Below are positions 50,028 through 58,900 of a DNA stretch of 64,000 nt, piece by piece. Position numbers and translations under genes: made by a program. The notes beneath the pieces were generated by a model, which was given only the letters and a program-made list of their open reading frames with translations, was not told where the DNA came from and made no database searches. This DNA comes from CAVOOW01 sp963697675 (GTDB lineage: Bacteria > Actinomycetota > Actinomycetes > JACCUZ01). The number at the start of each line of letters is the position of its first letter. The first letter of the stretch is position 1. Where the stretch lies: the NCBI GenBank assembly GCA_963697675.1, contig CAVOOW010000004.1, forward strand, positions 248,001 to 312,000. The letters run 5' to 3'.

Positions 50028-50534
50028 TCAGATGGTTGGGTCCTCTCCCCGGTCAAGTGCGGTCCACGTGTCCCGCCGGGGCGGGACCGGACCGGTCGGC
50101 GCCACGTAGTCCCGCCGGGTGCCGGGCCACCGGTGACCCCAGACGGCGACCAGCAGGCCCCCGACCGCCAGCAGCACGCCGCCGGCCGCAGTCAGCCAGA
50201 ACCACACCGACCGGTGCACATCGAGCGGGCTCTTCACGAAGGACGAGTAGGCGAACCAGCCGCGACCGGAGTAGAAGTCCACCACCACCACGGCGGCGCC
50301 GGTCAGCACGAGCAGCACGCCGATCACCGTGCGGGCGCGGCCGGTCAGCAGGAACAGCAGACCGACGCCGGCGAGCGCCACGAGAGCGAGCGCCGTCGCG
50401 GCCGGCGCCCCGCCGCCCACCAGCGACAGCTGGCCCGGCGCGGACCACCGGGGCTGCCCCGCCGTCGCCAGCACGAGGGCGGCGCCGAGCGCGGTCAGCC
50501 CCAGCGCGGCGAGCATGCCGCGCCTGGTCGTCAC
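50028..50534 (-). CDS. Trp-region conserved membrane protein (TIGR02234-like)
   Basis: A 168-residue protein with four hydrophobic helices (MLAALGLTALGAALVLATAG first) and Trp-rich loops (GQPRWSAPG, VHRSVWFWLTAAGG). It lies between trpE and the HGxxPAAW gene, where a TIGR02234-type 'trp region' membrane protein is expected. The start is the GTG at 50534, 13 bp after the trpE stop. Function is unknown; a role in tryptophan transport or sensing is only suggested by position. Confidence 0.85.
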   Translation of the reverse strand: MTTRRGMLAALGLTALGAALVLATAGQPRWSAPGQLSLVGGGAPAATALALVALAGVGLLFLLTGRARTVIGVLLVLTGAAVVVVDFYSGRGWFAYSSFVKSPLDVHRSVWFWLTAAGGVLLAVGGLLVAVWGHRWPGTRRDYVAPTGPVPPRRDTWTALDRGEDPTI

Positions 50535-50547
50535 GGGCGGTCCCAGC

Positions 50548-52056
50548 TCACGGGCTGCCGACCGTACGCAGCGTGCCTGCCGCGGCGACCGCGCGCAGCA
50601 CCGCCATCGCCTTGTTGTGACACTCGCGGTCCTCGGCGTCGGGGTCGGAGTCGGCGACGATGCCCCCGCCCGCTTGGACGTACGCGCGGCCGTCACGCAG
50701 CAGCGCCGTCCGGATCGTGATCGCCGTGTCGAGGTCGCCGGCGAAGTCGAGGTAACCGACGCAGCCGCCATAGACGCCGCGGCGGGTCGGCTCGAGCTCC
50801 TCGATGATCTCCATGGCGCGCGGCTTCGGGGCGCCGGACAGGGTGCCCGCCGGGAAGCAGGCGGCCAGCACGTCGAAGGCCGTTCTGGTCGGCGCGACCA
50901 TGCCCGTGACCGTCGACACGATGTGCATGACGTGGCTGTAGCGCTCCACCGACATGAAGTCGACGACCTCGACGCTGCCCGGCGCGCACACGCGGCCGAG
51001 GTCGTTGCGCCCGAGGTCGACGAGCATCAGGTGCTCGGCGCGCTCCTTGGGGTCGGCCAGCATGTCGGCAGCCAGGGTCGCGTCCTCCTCGGGGGTCTCG
51101 CCGCGCCAGCGGGTTCCCGCGATCGGGTGCACCATCGCCCGGTCACCGGTCACCTTCACCAGCGCCTCGGGGCTCGACCCCACCACGTCGTAGCCGTCGA
51201 AGCGCAGCAGGTACATGTACGGGCTCGGGTTGCTGACCCGCAGCATGCGATAGACGTCGAGCGCGTCGGCGTCGGTGGCCATCTCGAAGCGCTGGCTCAC
51301 CACGACCTGGTAGGCCTCGCCCGCCTTGATCTCCTCCTTGGCGCGCTCGATCGCATGCGCATGCTCGGCGGCGTCGCGCCGGCGCTCGAAGGACGCCACG
51401 ACGTCGGGGTCGAAGGTGGCGGCCGAGCCCACGGCAGGCTGCAACAAGTCGTCTGTCATCCGGTCAAGGCGAGCGACCGCGTCCTCGTACGCCCAATCGA
51501 CGCGCTCGTTCGTGTCGTCGTAGTTGATGGCGTTCGCGATGAGCAGGATCGTGCCGTCGGAGTGGTCGAGCACGGCGATGTCGGTCGCGAGCATCATCGC
51601 GAGCTCGGGGACGTGCAGGTCGTCGGTGGCGAGCTCGGGCAGCCGCTCGAGCCGGCGTACCGCGTCGTAGGCCAGGAAGCCGACCAGGCCCCCGGTCAGC
51701 GGCGGCAGGTCGGGCAGGTGAGGGGTGCGCAGCACCTCGATGGTCTCGCGCAGCGCCTTGAGGGGGTCGCCATCAAGGGGTACGCCGACGGGTGGCTCGC
51801 CGATCCAGTGGGCCTGACCGTCGCGTTCGGTCAGCGTCGCGTGGGAGCGGGCGCCGACGAACGAGTAGCGCGACCAGAGGCCGTGCTCGGCGGACTCGAG
51901 CAGGAAGGTGCCCGGCCGGTTGCCGGCGAGCTTGCCGTAGACCCCGACCGGCGTATCGCCGTCGGCCAGCAGTCGCCGGGTCACCGGGATCACCCGGCGG
52001 TCGGGGGCAAGCGCGCGGAAGGTTTCCAGATCGGGTACGGCGGCGCCGGTGCTCAT
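50548..52056 (-). CDS. trpE: Anthranilate synthase component I
   Basis: A 502-residue chorismate-utilising enzyme. The N-terminal part has the LLES-like feedback segment (FLLESAEHGLWSRYSFVG). The C-terminal chorismate-binding domain has NPSPYMYLLRFDGYDVVGSS, PIAGTRWRGETPEED, LVDLGRNDLGRVCAPG and GTLSGAPKPRAMEIIEELE. Its partner trpG is not in this window. It begins 47 bp after the hisI stop, with no room for a long leader, so read-through from hisI is likely. Confidence 0.96.
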   Translation of the reverse strand: MSTGAAVPDLETFRALAPDRRVIPVTRRLLADGDTPVGVYGKLAGNRPGTFLLESAEHGLWSRYSFVGARSHATLTERDGQAHWIGEPPVGVPLDGDPLKALRETIEVLRTPHLPDLPPLTGGLVGFLAYDAVRRLERLPELATDDLHVPELAMMLATDIAVLDHSDGTILLIANAINYDDTNERVDWAYEDAVARLDRMTDDLLQPAVGSAATFDPDVVASFERRRDAAEHAHAIERAKEEIKAGEAYQVVVSQRFEMATDADALDVYRMLRVSNPSPYMYLLRFDGYDVVGSSPEALVKVTGDRAMVHPIAGTRWRGETPEEDATLAADMLADPKERAEHLMLVDLGRNDLGRVCAPGSVEVVDFMSVERYSHVMHIVSTVTGMVAPTRTAFDVLAACFPAGTLSGAPKPRAMEIIEELEPTRRGVYGGCVGYLDFAGDLDTAITIRTALLRDGRAYVQAGGGIVADSDPDAEDRECHNKAMAVLRAVAAAGTLRTVGSP

Positions 52057-52103
52057 CTGCCCAGTGTTTCAGTTCCGGTCCGGCCCGGGTCTGACCTATT
52101 GGC

Positions 52104-52466
52104 TCAGGGGGCGAGCAGGGTCGCAGCGTCGAAGCAGCTGCGGTCGCCGGTGTGGCAGGCCACGCCGACCTGGTCGACCTTGATCAGCAGGGCGTCGCCG
52201 TCGCAGTCGAGGCGCACCTCGCGCACGTGCTGGACGTTGCCGGACGTGTCGCCCTTGCGCCAGTACTCCTGGCGGCTGCGGCTCCAGTAGGTCGCCCGGC
52301 CGGTTGTCAGCGTCCGGTGCAGGGCCTCGTCGTCGAGCCAGCCCACCATCAACACCTCGCCGGTGTCGTGCTGCTGGACGACGGCAGCGACCAGGCCGTT
52401 GGCGTCACGCGTCAGGCGCGCGGCGACGGAGGGATCGAGGTTGCTCGGACGGACTGCGGCGGACAT
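52104..52466 (-). CDS. hisI: Phosphoribosyl-AMP cyclohydrolase
   Basis: Third step of histidine synthesis; 120 aa. Motifs: EVLMVGWLDDEALHRTLTTG, TYWSRSRQEYWRKGDTSGN, the metal-binding CDGDALLIKVDQVGVACHTG with the zinc Cys residues, and RSCFDAA. The ATG at 52466 is used; another in-frame ATG lies three codons upstream with better ribosome-site spacing. It lies apart from hisHAF by about 5 kb and just left of the palindrome array. Confidence 0.95.
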   Translation of the reverse strand: MSAAVRPSNLDPSVAARLTRDANGLVAAVVQQHDTGEVLMVGWLDDEALHRTLTTGRATYWSRSRQEYWRKGDTSGNVQHVREVRLDCDGDALLIKVDQVGVACHTGDRSCFDAATLLAP

Positions 52467-52501
52467 GCCCTCCATTGTGACCGGTCCAGCGGAGGCAGCG
52501 G

Positions 52502-52861
52502 GCATGCGCGAATTGCTCGGGGTCAGAGCACCAGTGAATCGCGCATGCTCCCGACAGGTCGGGCGGCGCCGCAGCGCAGCGATCGACGGCATGCGCGAAT
52601 TGCTGGGGTCGAGCGCATGACGCGCACGGCGACAAAGGGCGGCGCTGGCGACCCGAGTCGCAGCAGCGGTCGCGGGGTCGGCCCGTGAACAGGCAGCTCC
52701 GACGGCACGGCGCTGAGTCGCAGCGATCGACGGCATGCGCGAATTGCTGGGGTCAGAGCACCAGTGAATCGCGCATGCCCCGACAGGCGGGCGGCGCCGA
52801 GCGCAGCGATCGACGGCATGCGCGAATTGCTGCGGTCAGAGCACCAGTGAATCGCGCATGC
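52502..52861. repeat. Array of four copies of a 46-47 bp nested palindrome
   Basis: Copies lie at 52502-52548, about 52589-52619 (middle deleted), 52733-52778 and 52816-52861. Each begins GCATGCGCGAATTGCT and ends GTGAATCGCGCATGC; the outer 10 bp (GCATGCGCGA and TCGCGCATGC) pair perfectly and an inner TGCTC...GAGCA forms a second stem. Between copies 1-2 and 3-4 a shared spacer carries CCGACAGG, GGGCGGCGCCG and AGCGATCGACG. The gap from 52467 to 52899 holds no other feature. Confidence 0.92.
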
Positions 52862-52899
52862 TCCCGACAGGCGGGCGCTGGCGCAGGTTGCGATCGGCA

Positions 52900-53457
52900 T
52901 CAGGTGCTGAGGCACCAGCGGCGTGCGTCGGGCGTGGCCACCAGGGCGCCGACGGCGAGCGCGAGCAGCACCCCCACGGCTGCGACAGTCGGCACGGACC
53001 CGAAGTGGGCCAGGGACCAGACGAGCAGGCCGAGCTCCGCGATGCCGGCAAGCACCACCCCCCAGGCTCGTCGGTCCAGCACGGCGACCGCGGACATCGC
53101 TGACAGAACCGTGAGCAGCAGCAGCGCGAACCCCCACAGCGTCAGCGATCCGGTGCCCGAGGAGGCCGAGGTCGAGTCCAGAGAGCCCAAGCCGCCTCCG
53201 AAGCCTGAGGCCAAGGCGCTCATCGCAGCACCGATCACGTCGCGGAGCAGCAGGAGTGTCACCGCCGGACCCGCCGCGAGTGCGGCTTGCGCGACGAGGA
53301 CGCCGGCGAGCGCCGACACGATCGCCGGACGCGAGGGTGCCTCAGGCGGCAGCGCGACGGTCGGGGCCGCGACGCCGTACGGCGAAACGGGCTGGCCGAA
53401 GGCGGCCGCGGCAGGCTCGGGCTGTGCGCCGGGGAAGAACTCGTAGGGCTGGCTCAT
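52900..53457 (-). CDS. Proline/alanine-rich membrane protein, unknown function
   Basis: A 185-residue protein beginning MSQPYEFFPGAQPEP, with a 45-residue hydrophilic leader and four hydrophobic segments (AIVSALAGVLVAQAALAAG, LTLWGFALLLLTVLSAMSAV, AWGVVLAGIAELGLLVWSL, TVAAVGVLLALAVGALVA). A Gly/Ser-rich loop lies between the first and second. No family was recognised. It follows the alpha/beta hydrolase gene on the same strand with a 71 bp gap. Confidence 0.65.
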   Translation of the reverse strand: MSQPYEFFPGAQPEPAAAAFGQPVSPYGVAAPTVALPPEAPSRPAIVSALAGVLVAQAALAAGPAVTLLLLRDVIGAAMSALASGFGGGLGSLDSTSASSGTGSLTLWGFALLLLTVLSAMSAVAVLDRRAWGVVLAGIAELGLLVWSLAHFGSVPTVAAVGVLLALAVGALVATPDARRWCLST

Positions 53458-53528
53458 GCCACTTGATCGGCGCTCGGGCCTGGTCCCTTGACTCGACGGC
53501 GCGACCCAGTCCGGCGCGGTCGCGGCGG

Positions 53529-54416
53529 TCAGTACGTGCCGGTGACCAGCCAACGCGTGGTCTCGACGACCTTGTCGAGGTCGGACAGGTGACCCTTCCC
53601 GGCCTCGGTGACGACGGTCGCGTTGGGCACGTGGGCCGCGAGCCACTCACCGTGCGCGGCGGGGACCAGCACGTCCGTGAGGCCGTAGCGCACCTCGACC
53701 TGGACGCGAATCTCGCCGATGTCGAAGCCCCAGGGCTTGACGAACACCAGGTCATCGTCGACCCATCCCCAGGGTCCACCGCGGGCCAGGTCCTCGGTGG
53801 CCTCCCGGATCACCTGAGCCAGCTCGCTGCGCTGCAGGACCGCCCGGTCCGCCTCGCTGAGCTCGAAGCCGTCGAGAATCTTCGACGGGTCCTCGGCCAC
53901 GTTGGCGGCCATCTCGGCGAGCTGCTTCACGACGTACGGGAGCAGGCTCTCCTCGCCCTCGAGCGCGCGACCGAACTCGGCCACGTTCTTCGGGTCCATG
54001 CCAGCCAGCCAGTCCAAGCCGTCGGCCGGATAGGGCGCGCAGCCGACGTCGCAGCGGGCCCGAACCACCCGATCGGGCAGCCGCGCGGCCACGGCCAGGG
54101 CGTGCGGGCCGCCGCCGGAGCCGCCCACGACCGAGAAGGTCTCGATCGCGAGCGCGTCCGCGATGGCCGCGACATCGGCGACGCAGTCCACGGCCACCCG
54201 CCCGGGATCGCGGTCGGACCCGCCATAGCCGGGGCGGTCGTACGTGATGATCCGGGCTCCCGCCTCGGCGTACTTCGACTCGTCGGGGTGCCGGTTGAGC
54301 CGGCCTCCCGGCGTCCCGTGCAGGGTGAACACCGGGAAGCCGTCCGGGTCACCCCAATCGGCGAAACAGAGGGTGCGGCCATCCGCGGCGGCAGCGAACT
54401 GCTCGTGGCGCGACAT
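53529..54416 (-). CDS. Alpha/beta hydrolase
   Basis: A 295-residue cytoplasmic hydrolase. The oxyanion region is FPVFTLHGTPGGRLNRHP, the nucleophile elbow FSVVGGSGGGPHALAVA (Ser near residue 100), the Asp in YGLTDVLVPAAHGEWLA and the His in VVTEAGKGHLSDLDK. The overall form is that of small-molecule esterases or peptidases of the pip/haloperoxidase type. The ATG at 54416 (MSRHEQFAAAADG) is chosen, since the longer frame to 54569 lacks homology. It is divergent from the ParA-like gene with a 247 bp gap that holds no clear gene. Confidence 0.87.
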   Translation of the reverse strand: MSRHEQFAAAADGRTLCFADWGDPDGFPVFTLHGTPGGRLNRHPDESKYAEAGARIITYDRPGYGGSDRDPGRVAVDCVADVAAIADALAIETFSVVGGSGGGPHALAVAARLPDRVVRARCDVGCAPYPADGLDWLAGMDPKNVAEFGRALEGEESLLPYVVKQLAEMAANVAEDPSKILDGFELSEADRAVLQRSELAQVIREATEDLARGGPWGWVDDDLVFVKPWGFDIGEIRVQVEVRYGLTDVLVPAAHGEWLAAHVPNATVVTEAGKGHLSDLDKVVETTRWLVTGTY

Positions 54417-54663
54417 GGTCAGGACGCTAGCCGAACTCCCTCGGGGGCCGGATATGGACCAAATCAGGCTAATATGGCGCCGCTTACACCCAGTTCCATG
54501 CCAGTCGGACGCGCCCATCGCACGGCGCAGCACCCGCGCACCGTGCGATGGTGGACCGAGGGCGCTCACCTGCGTCTTTCTCGTCCCGACCGCAATGTCT
54601 CGCTACCCTGTTCGAGACTCGTCATCGACACATGGAAACCACCCGACCTGCAGGAGCTCTCCG

Positions 54664-56092
54664 ATGGCTGAGCATGACGGCACTCCGAACGGTTATGTCC
54701 CTGCGCGGCATCCGGCTCGTGACGAGGACAGCTGGCACGACGCGGCGGACGAGCGCACCGAAGCCGGCACGGACGACGAGTTCGCCGACCTCGACGAGAT
54801 CGACGCGCGCTACCTGCGGACGCTGGCCACCCCTTCCTACGATCTCGGCCCGCAGACCGACTCGTTCGTCGTCGACCTGACCGCCGCCGAGTCCGCCGCG
54901 TCACGGCACTCCATGTCCTTCGAGCAGGACGTGACGGGCGAGACCGAACCGGTCCCCGCCGCGCAAGCATCCATGCCGTCGGCTGCACAGGGCTCCCTGC
55001 CGAATGCCTCAACGGAGCCGCCGATCGCCCGTCCGGGCATCGCCCCGGAGCCGGCCTTCCCGCCGCCTGCCACGCCGCACACGGCCACGCCCTCGTTCGA
55101 CATCACGCCTGCCGCACAGCCGCCCGCGACGGAGTTCGTCATCCCGCCGGTGCCCGTGGGCACCTCGGTGCTCGGCGCCGAGTCGCTGACCGCGGCGACC
55201 GTACTCAAGCACCGCCGCGCCCGGCCGCAGTCGGGCTGGCGCAAGCGGGTCTACTCGGTCACCGGCGGCAAGATCAACTTCGGCCTGTCCAGAGCTGACC
55301 GCCGGCGCGCCGACCTGATCGAGCGCGCCCGTACGCCCGTCGGCGGTTGTTACCGGCTCGCGGTCATCAGCCTCAAGGGCGGGGTCGGCAAGACCACCAC
55401 CACGGCCGCACTCGGCGCGATGTTCGCCGACCTGCGCGGTGACCGGGTCGTCGCCCTCGACGCCAACCCCGACCGCGGCACGCTGGCCGAACGCGCGCCG
55501 CGTGAGTCGGGTGCCACCGTCCGCCACCTGCTCGCCGCGCGCGGCGACCTGCACCGCTATGCCGACGTACGAGCGTTCACGTCGCAGAGCCCGACGCGGC
55601 TCGAGGTCCTCGCCTCCGACTCGGACCCGCACGTCTCGCACGCCTTCAGCGAGGACGACTACCGCGACACGGTGGCGATCCTCGAGCGCTTCTACAACCT
55701 GGTCCTCACCGACTGCGGCACCGGCCTGCTGCACGACGCGATGCGCGGCATCCTCGGGCTGGCCAACTCGCTGGTCGTCGTCGAGCTCGGCCAGTCTCGA
55801 CGGGGCACGTTCGGCCAGCGCGACGCTCGACTGGCTGGAGGCCCACGGGCTCGAGGAACTCGCCAAGAACGCGGTCGTCGTCATCTCCTCGGTCCGTCCC
55901 GGCGGCGGCATCGTCGACGTACTCCAGCTCGAAGACCACTTCGCGTCGCGCTGCCGCGACGTCGTGACGATCCCCTACGACCCGCACCTCGAGTCCGGTG
56001 GCGTGCTCGACATCAGCGAGCTCGAGCAGGAGACGGCCGACGCCTACCTCGAGCTCGCCGCCGCCGTCGGCGAAGGTTTCGCGATCCGCTGA
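54664..56092 (+). pseudogene. MinD/ParA-like P-loop ATPase with long disordered N-terminus (one frameshift as read)
   Basis: A protein of about 475 residues. The first about 180 residues are acidic then Pro/Ala-rich, a linker (SGWRKRVYSVTGGKINFGLS) follows, and the ATPase core starts with the deviant Walker A LAVISLKGGVGKTTTTAALG, the switch VVALDANPDRGTLAERAP and YNLVLTDCGTGLLHDAMRG. Near 55790 the frame shifts; the other frame continues SLDGARSASATLDWLEAHGL, VVVISSVRP and a C-terminal helix to 56092. The layout, including the disordered leader, is like the EspI/MinD-type proteins tied to actinobacterial type VII secretion, but no such genes are near. Confidence 0.78.
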
Positions 56093-56156
56093 AGAGTGCT
56101 CCGCACCGGCGTCGGTGTGGTCGGGGGCATGGTCGCGCGGCACATACGATCGGTTG

Positions 56157-56790
56157 ATGGCCACCATCGCCCAATTCGAACGCAACGCCCTCGCCACCCT
56201 GCTCGACGAGCTCGGCCCGGACGCTCCCACGCTGTGCGAGGGATGGAGGACGCGCGACCTGGCGGCTCACCTCGTGACCCGCGAGCGCCGCGGGCGATGC
56301 CGCTCTCGGGATCGCCGTCAAGCCGCTGGCCGGGCACACCGCGTCGGTGCAGCGGTCCTACGCCGCGCGCCCCTACGAGGAGCTCGTCGCGAAGGTGCGC
56401 GGCGGTGCGCCGTTCTGGTCGGTGTTCGCCTTGCCGGGCGCCGACCGGCTGATGAACACGACCGAGTACTTCGTGCACCACGAGGACGTACGTCGCGCCC
56501 AGCCGGACTGGACGCCGCGCGAGCTGCCCGCCAAGGTGCAGGACGGGCTCTGGGAAGCCGTCAAGGGTCGCGCCAAGCTCTCGTTCCGCGGCACGACGTT
56601 CGGGGTGACGCTGACCAGGCCGGGAGGCGAGACCGTGGTGGCCACCTCCGGTGAGCCGATGGCCGTCCTGACCGGTGAGCCGGCCGAGTTGCTGCTCTAC
56701 CTGTTCGGCCGGCGCGACCACGCCAAGGTCAGCCTCAGCGGCCCGCCCGAGGCCCTCGAGCAGCTCGCCGGCGCCCGTCTCGACGTCTGA
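56157..56790 (+). pseudogene. TIGR03085-like DinB-fold metal-binding protein (one frameshift as read)
   Basis: About 210 residues when joined. The start TIAQFERNALATLLDELGPD, then LCEGWRTRDLAAHLVTRERR, has the metal-binding His of the DinB/mycothiol-dependent four-helix bundle. One extra base near 56292 breaks the frame; it resumes as DAALGIAVKPLAGHTASVQR, then NTTEYFVHHEDVRRAQPDW with the paired His, and the C-terminal domain to LAGARLDV. This gene normally neighbours hisI and hisF in actinobacteria. The reaction is unknown. Confidence 0.8.
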
Positions 56791-56805
56791 CGCCGCCTCC
56801 CGAGA

Positions 56806-56997
56806 GCGACCTTTGTGCGCGACACGCCGGCGTGTCGACCGACGAAGGTCGCTCGTCGCCAGAGCTCGCCGCCGGGCAGCGACCTTTGTGCGCGACACGC
56901 CGGCGTGTCGACCGACGAAGGTCGCTCATCGCCGAGCTCGCCGCCAGGCAGCGACCTTTGTGCGCGACACGCCGGCGTGTCGACCGAGGAAGGTCGC
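56806..56997. repeat. Three tandem copies of a 47 bp nested palindrome
   Basis: Copies occupy 56806-56852, 56879-56925 and 56951-56997, a spacing of 73 and 72 bp. Each has an outer stem GCGACCTT/AAGGTCGC and a perfect inner 16 bp palindrome GACACGCCGGCGTGTC. The spacers between copies (GAGCTCGCCGCC and alike) are also conserved. The array fills the gap between the convergent TIGR03085-like gene and hisF. Confidence 0.95.
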
Positions 56998-57018
56998 TCG
57001 TCGCCGAGCTCGCGCGGG

Positions 57019-57789
57019 TCAGCGGACGGTCTGGCCGGCGTCGCGGAGGGCGTCCTTCACCTGGCCGATCCGGAAGTCGCCGAAGTGGAACACGCTCGCC
57101 GCAAGGACGGCGTCGGCCCCGGCCGTGACAGCGGGCGCGAAGTCGTCGAGCGCGCCGGCTCCGCCGCTCGCGACGATCGGCACCGTGACCGCGGCCCGCA
57201 CCGCACGCAGCATCTCGAGGTCATAGCCGGCCCGGGTGCCGTCGGCGTCCATCGAGTTCAGCAGGATCTCCCCCGCCCCGAGGTCCGCGCACCGGGCGGC
57301 CCACTCGACCACGTCGATGCCGGTCCCCCGCCGGCCGCCATGCGTGGTGACCTCGAAGCCCGAGTCGGTGCGCGTGCCGTCGGTGCAGCGCCGCGCGTCG
57401 ACCGACAGCACGAGCACCTGAGCGCCGAACCGGTCCGCGATCTCGCCGACCAGCTCCGGTCGCGCGACGGCCGCGGTGTTGACGCCGACCTTGTCCGCCC
57501 CGGCCCGGAGCAGCTGGTCCACGTCGCCCGTGCTGCGCACCCCGCCGCCGACCGTGAGCGGGATGAACACCTGCTCGGCGGTGCGTCGCACGATGTCGTA
57601 GGTCGTCGAGCGGTCCCCGCTGGAAGCGGTGATGTCGAGGAACACCAGCTCGTCGGCGCCCTCGGCGTCATAGACCCTCGCCATCTCGACGGGGTCCCCG
57701 GCGTCGCGCAGGTCGATGAAGTTGACGCCCTTCACGACCCGTCCTGCATCGACGTCGAGACACGGGATGACGCGCACGGCGACAGTCAC
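57019..57789 (-). CDS. hisF: Imidazole glycerol phosphate synthase cyclase subunit
   Basis: A 256-residue (beta/alpha)8 barrel that builds IGP and AICAR from PRFAR with ammonia supplied by HisH. The N-terminal VRVIPCLDVDAGRVVKGVNF holds the catalytic Asp (CLDVD), and LTVGGGVRSTGDVDQLLRAG and IVASGGAGALDDF are the phosphate loops. LLNSMDADGTRAGYDLEML carries the second Asp. It begins with a GTG overlapping the RidA stop as GTGA. Confidence 0.96.
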   Translation of the reverse strand: MTVAVRVIPCLDVDAGRVVKGVNFIDLRDAGDPVEMARVYDAEGADELVFLDITASSGDRSTTYDIVRRTAEQVFIPLTVGGGVRSTGDVDQLLRAGADKVGVNTAAVARPELVGEIADRFGAQVLVLSVDARRCTDGTRTDSGFEVTTHGGRRGTGIDVVEWAARCADLGAGEILLNSMDADGTRAGYDLEMLRAVRAAVTVPIVASGGAGALDDFAPAVTAGADAVLAASVFHFGDFRIGQVKDALRDAGQTVR

Positions 57790-58178
57790 GCCCCGACCCC
57801 CTGCTTGTAGGCGACCGCTTCGATCTCCACGAGCAGCCGCGGGTCGATGAGCGCGGTGACCTCGACCATGGTCGACGCCGGGCGAGCACCGCCGAAGGCG
57901 GCCAGGTGGGCCTGGGCGACCTCCTGCCAGCGCGAGATGTCGGTGACGAAGATGCGGGTACGAACGACGTCGGCCAGCGTGCAGCCGAGATCGGTGAGCG
58001 CGGACTCGATGATGCGGATGGCCTCGCTCGCCTGGGCACCCATGTCGCCGACGTGTGCGACCTCACCGCCGACGACGCTCGTGCAGCCCGACACCCACAC
58101 CTGGTCACCGGCGGCGACTGCGCGGCTGTAGCCGACGACGTCCTCGAACGGGCTGACGCTCGACAGTCGGCGCGTCAT
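57786..58178 (-). CDS. RidA family protein
   Basis: A 130-residue member of the YjgF/YER057c/UK114 family. The segment YSRAVAAGDQVWVSGCT, GDMGAQASEAIRIIESALTD, and VVRTRIFVTDISRWQEVAQA match the fold, and ARPASTMVEVTALIDPRLLVEIEAVA gives its end. RidA itself deaminates reactive enamines; the Arg that defines active RidA appears in VVRTRIFV. It sits between hisA and hisF with 4 bp overlaps at both sides, so it is part of the his operon. Confidence 0.92.
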   Translation of the reverse strand: MTRRLSSVSPFEDVVGYSRAVAAGDQVWVSGCTSVVGGEVAHVGDMGAQASEAIRIIESALTDLGCTLADVVRTRIFVTDISRWQEVAQAHLAAFGGARPASTMVEVTALIDPRLLVEIEAVAYKQGVGA

Positions 58179-58900
58179 GACAGCACCGCGGCCAGGGCGT
58201 CCTCCAACGTGAACGCCTCGGCATAGAGCGCCTTGCCGACGATCGCGCCCTCGACCCCGTCGGGCACGAGCTTCGCGATCGCCCGGAGATCGTCGAGACT
58301 CGACACGCCTCCCGAGGCGACGACCGGCTTGTCGGTCGCTGCGCAGACGCTGCGCAGCAGGTCGAGGTTGGGACCGGTCATCGTGCCGTCCCGCCCGACA
58401 TCGGTCACGACATAGCGGGCGCACCCTTCGCGGTCGAGCCTGTCCAGCACGTCGAAGAGCTCGCCGCCGTCCTGCGTCCAGCCGCGCGCCGACAGGGTGG
58501 TGCCGCGCACGTCAAGGCCGACCGCGATCCGGTCGCCGTGCTCGGCGATCGCCTTGGCACACCACTCGGGGTCCTCGAGCGCCGCCGTGCCGATGTTGAC
58601 GCGAGCGCACCCGGTCGCCAGAGCACGCCGCAGTGACTCGTCGTCGCGGATGCCGCCGGACATCTCCACGGCCACGTCGAGCGCGGCCACGACGTCGGCG
58701 AGGACGGCCCGGTTCTCGCCGCGCCCGAACGCCGCGTCGATGTCGACCAGGTGCACCCACTCGGCACCCGCCGCCTGCCAGGCGAGAGCTGCCGCCAGCG
58801 GCTCGCCGTACAACGTCTCGCTGCCGGCCGCTCCGTGCACGAGCCGCACCGCCTGGCCGCCGGACACGTCGACGGCAGGGAGCAGGACGAGCGCGGACAT
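58175..58900 (-). CDS. hisA: Phosphoribosyl isomerase, HisA/PriA type
   Basis: A 241-residue barrel isomerase that opens ProFAR. The motifs are LLPAVDVSGGQAVRLVHG with the catalytic Asp, VEMSGGIRDDESLRRAL, VVTDVGRDGTMTGPNLDLL with the second Asp, and VVASGGVSSLDDL. In actinobacteria this enzyme (PriA) usually also serves as phosphoribosylanthranilate isomerase; no trpF occurs in the trp block here, which agrees. The ATG at 58900 shares one base with the previous stop (TGATG). Confidence 0.94.
   Translation of the reverse strand: MSALVLLPAVDVSGGQAVRLVHGAAGSETLYGEPLAAALAWQAAGAEWVHLVDIDAAFGRGENRAVLADVVAALDVAVEMSGGIRDDESLRRALATGCARVNIGTAALEDPEWCAKAIAEHGDRIAVGLDVRGTTLSARGWTQDGGELFDVLDRLDREGCARYVVTDVGRDGTMTGPNLDLLRSVCAATDKPVVASGGVSSLDDLRAIAKLVPDGVEGAIVGKALYAEAFTLEDALAAVLS

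Noticed and set aside
52057..52103. Tryptophan attenuator or T-box before trpE
   Set aside because: Only 47 bp separate hisI and trpE; no Trp-codon leader peptide or alternative hairpins are visible.
52502..52861. CRISPR array
   Set aside because: The repeated unit is itself a long palindrome, spacers are repeated and not unique, copy spacing is irregular, and no cas genes are near.
56806..56997. CRISPR array or peptide-coding repeat
   Set aside because: Spacers are near-identical and repeats are nested palindromes. Open frames through it only reflect repetition of the same 72-73 bp.
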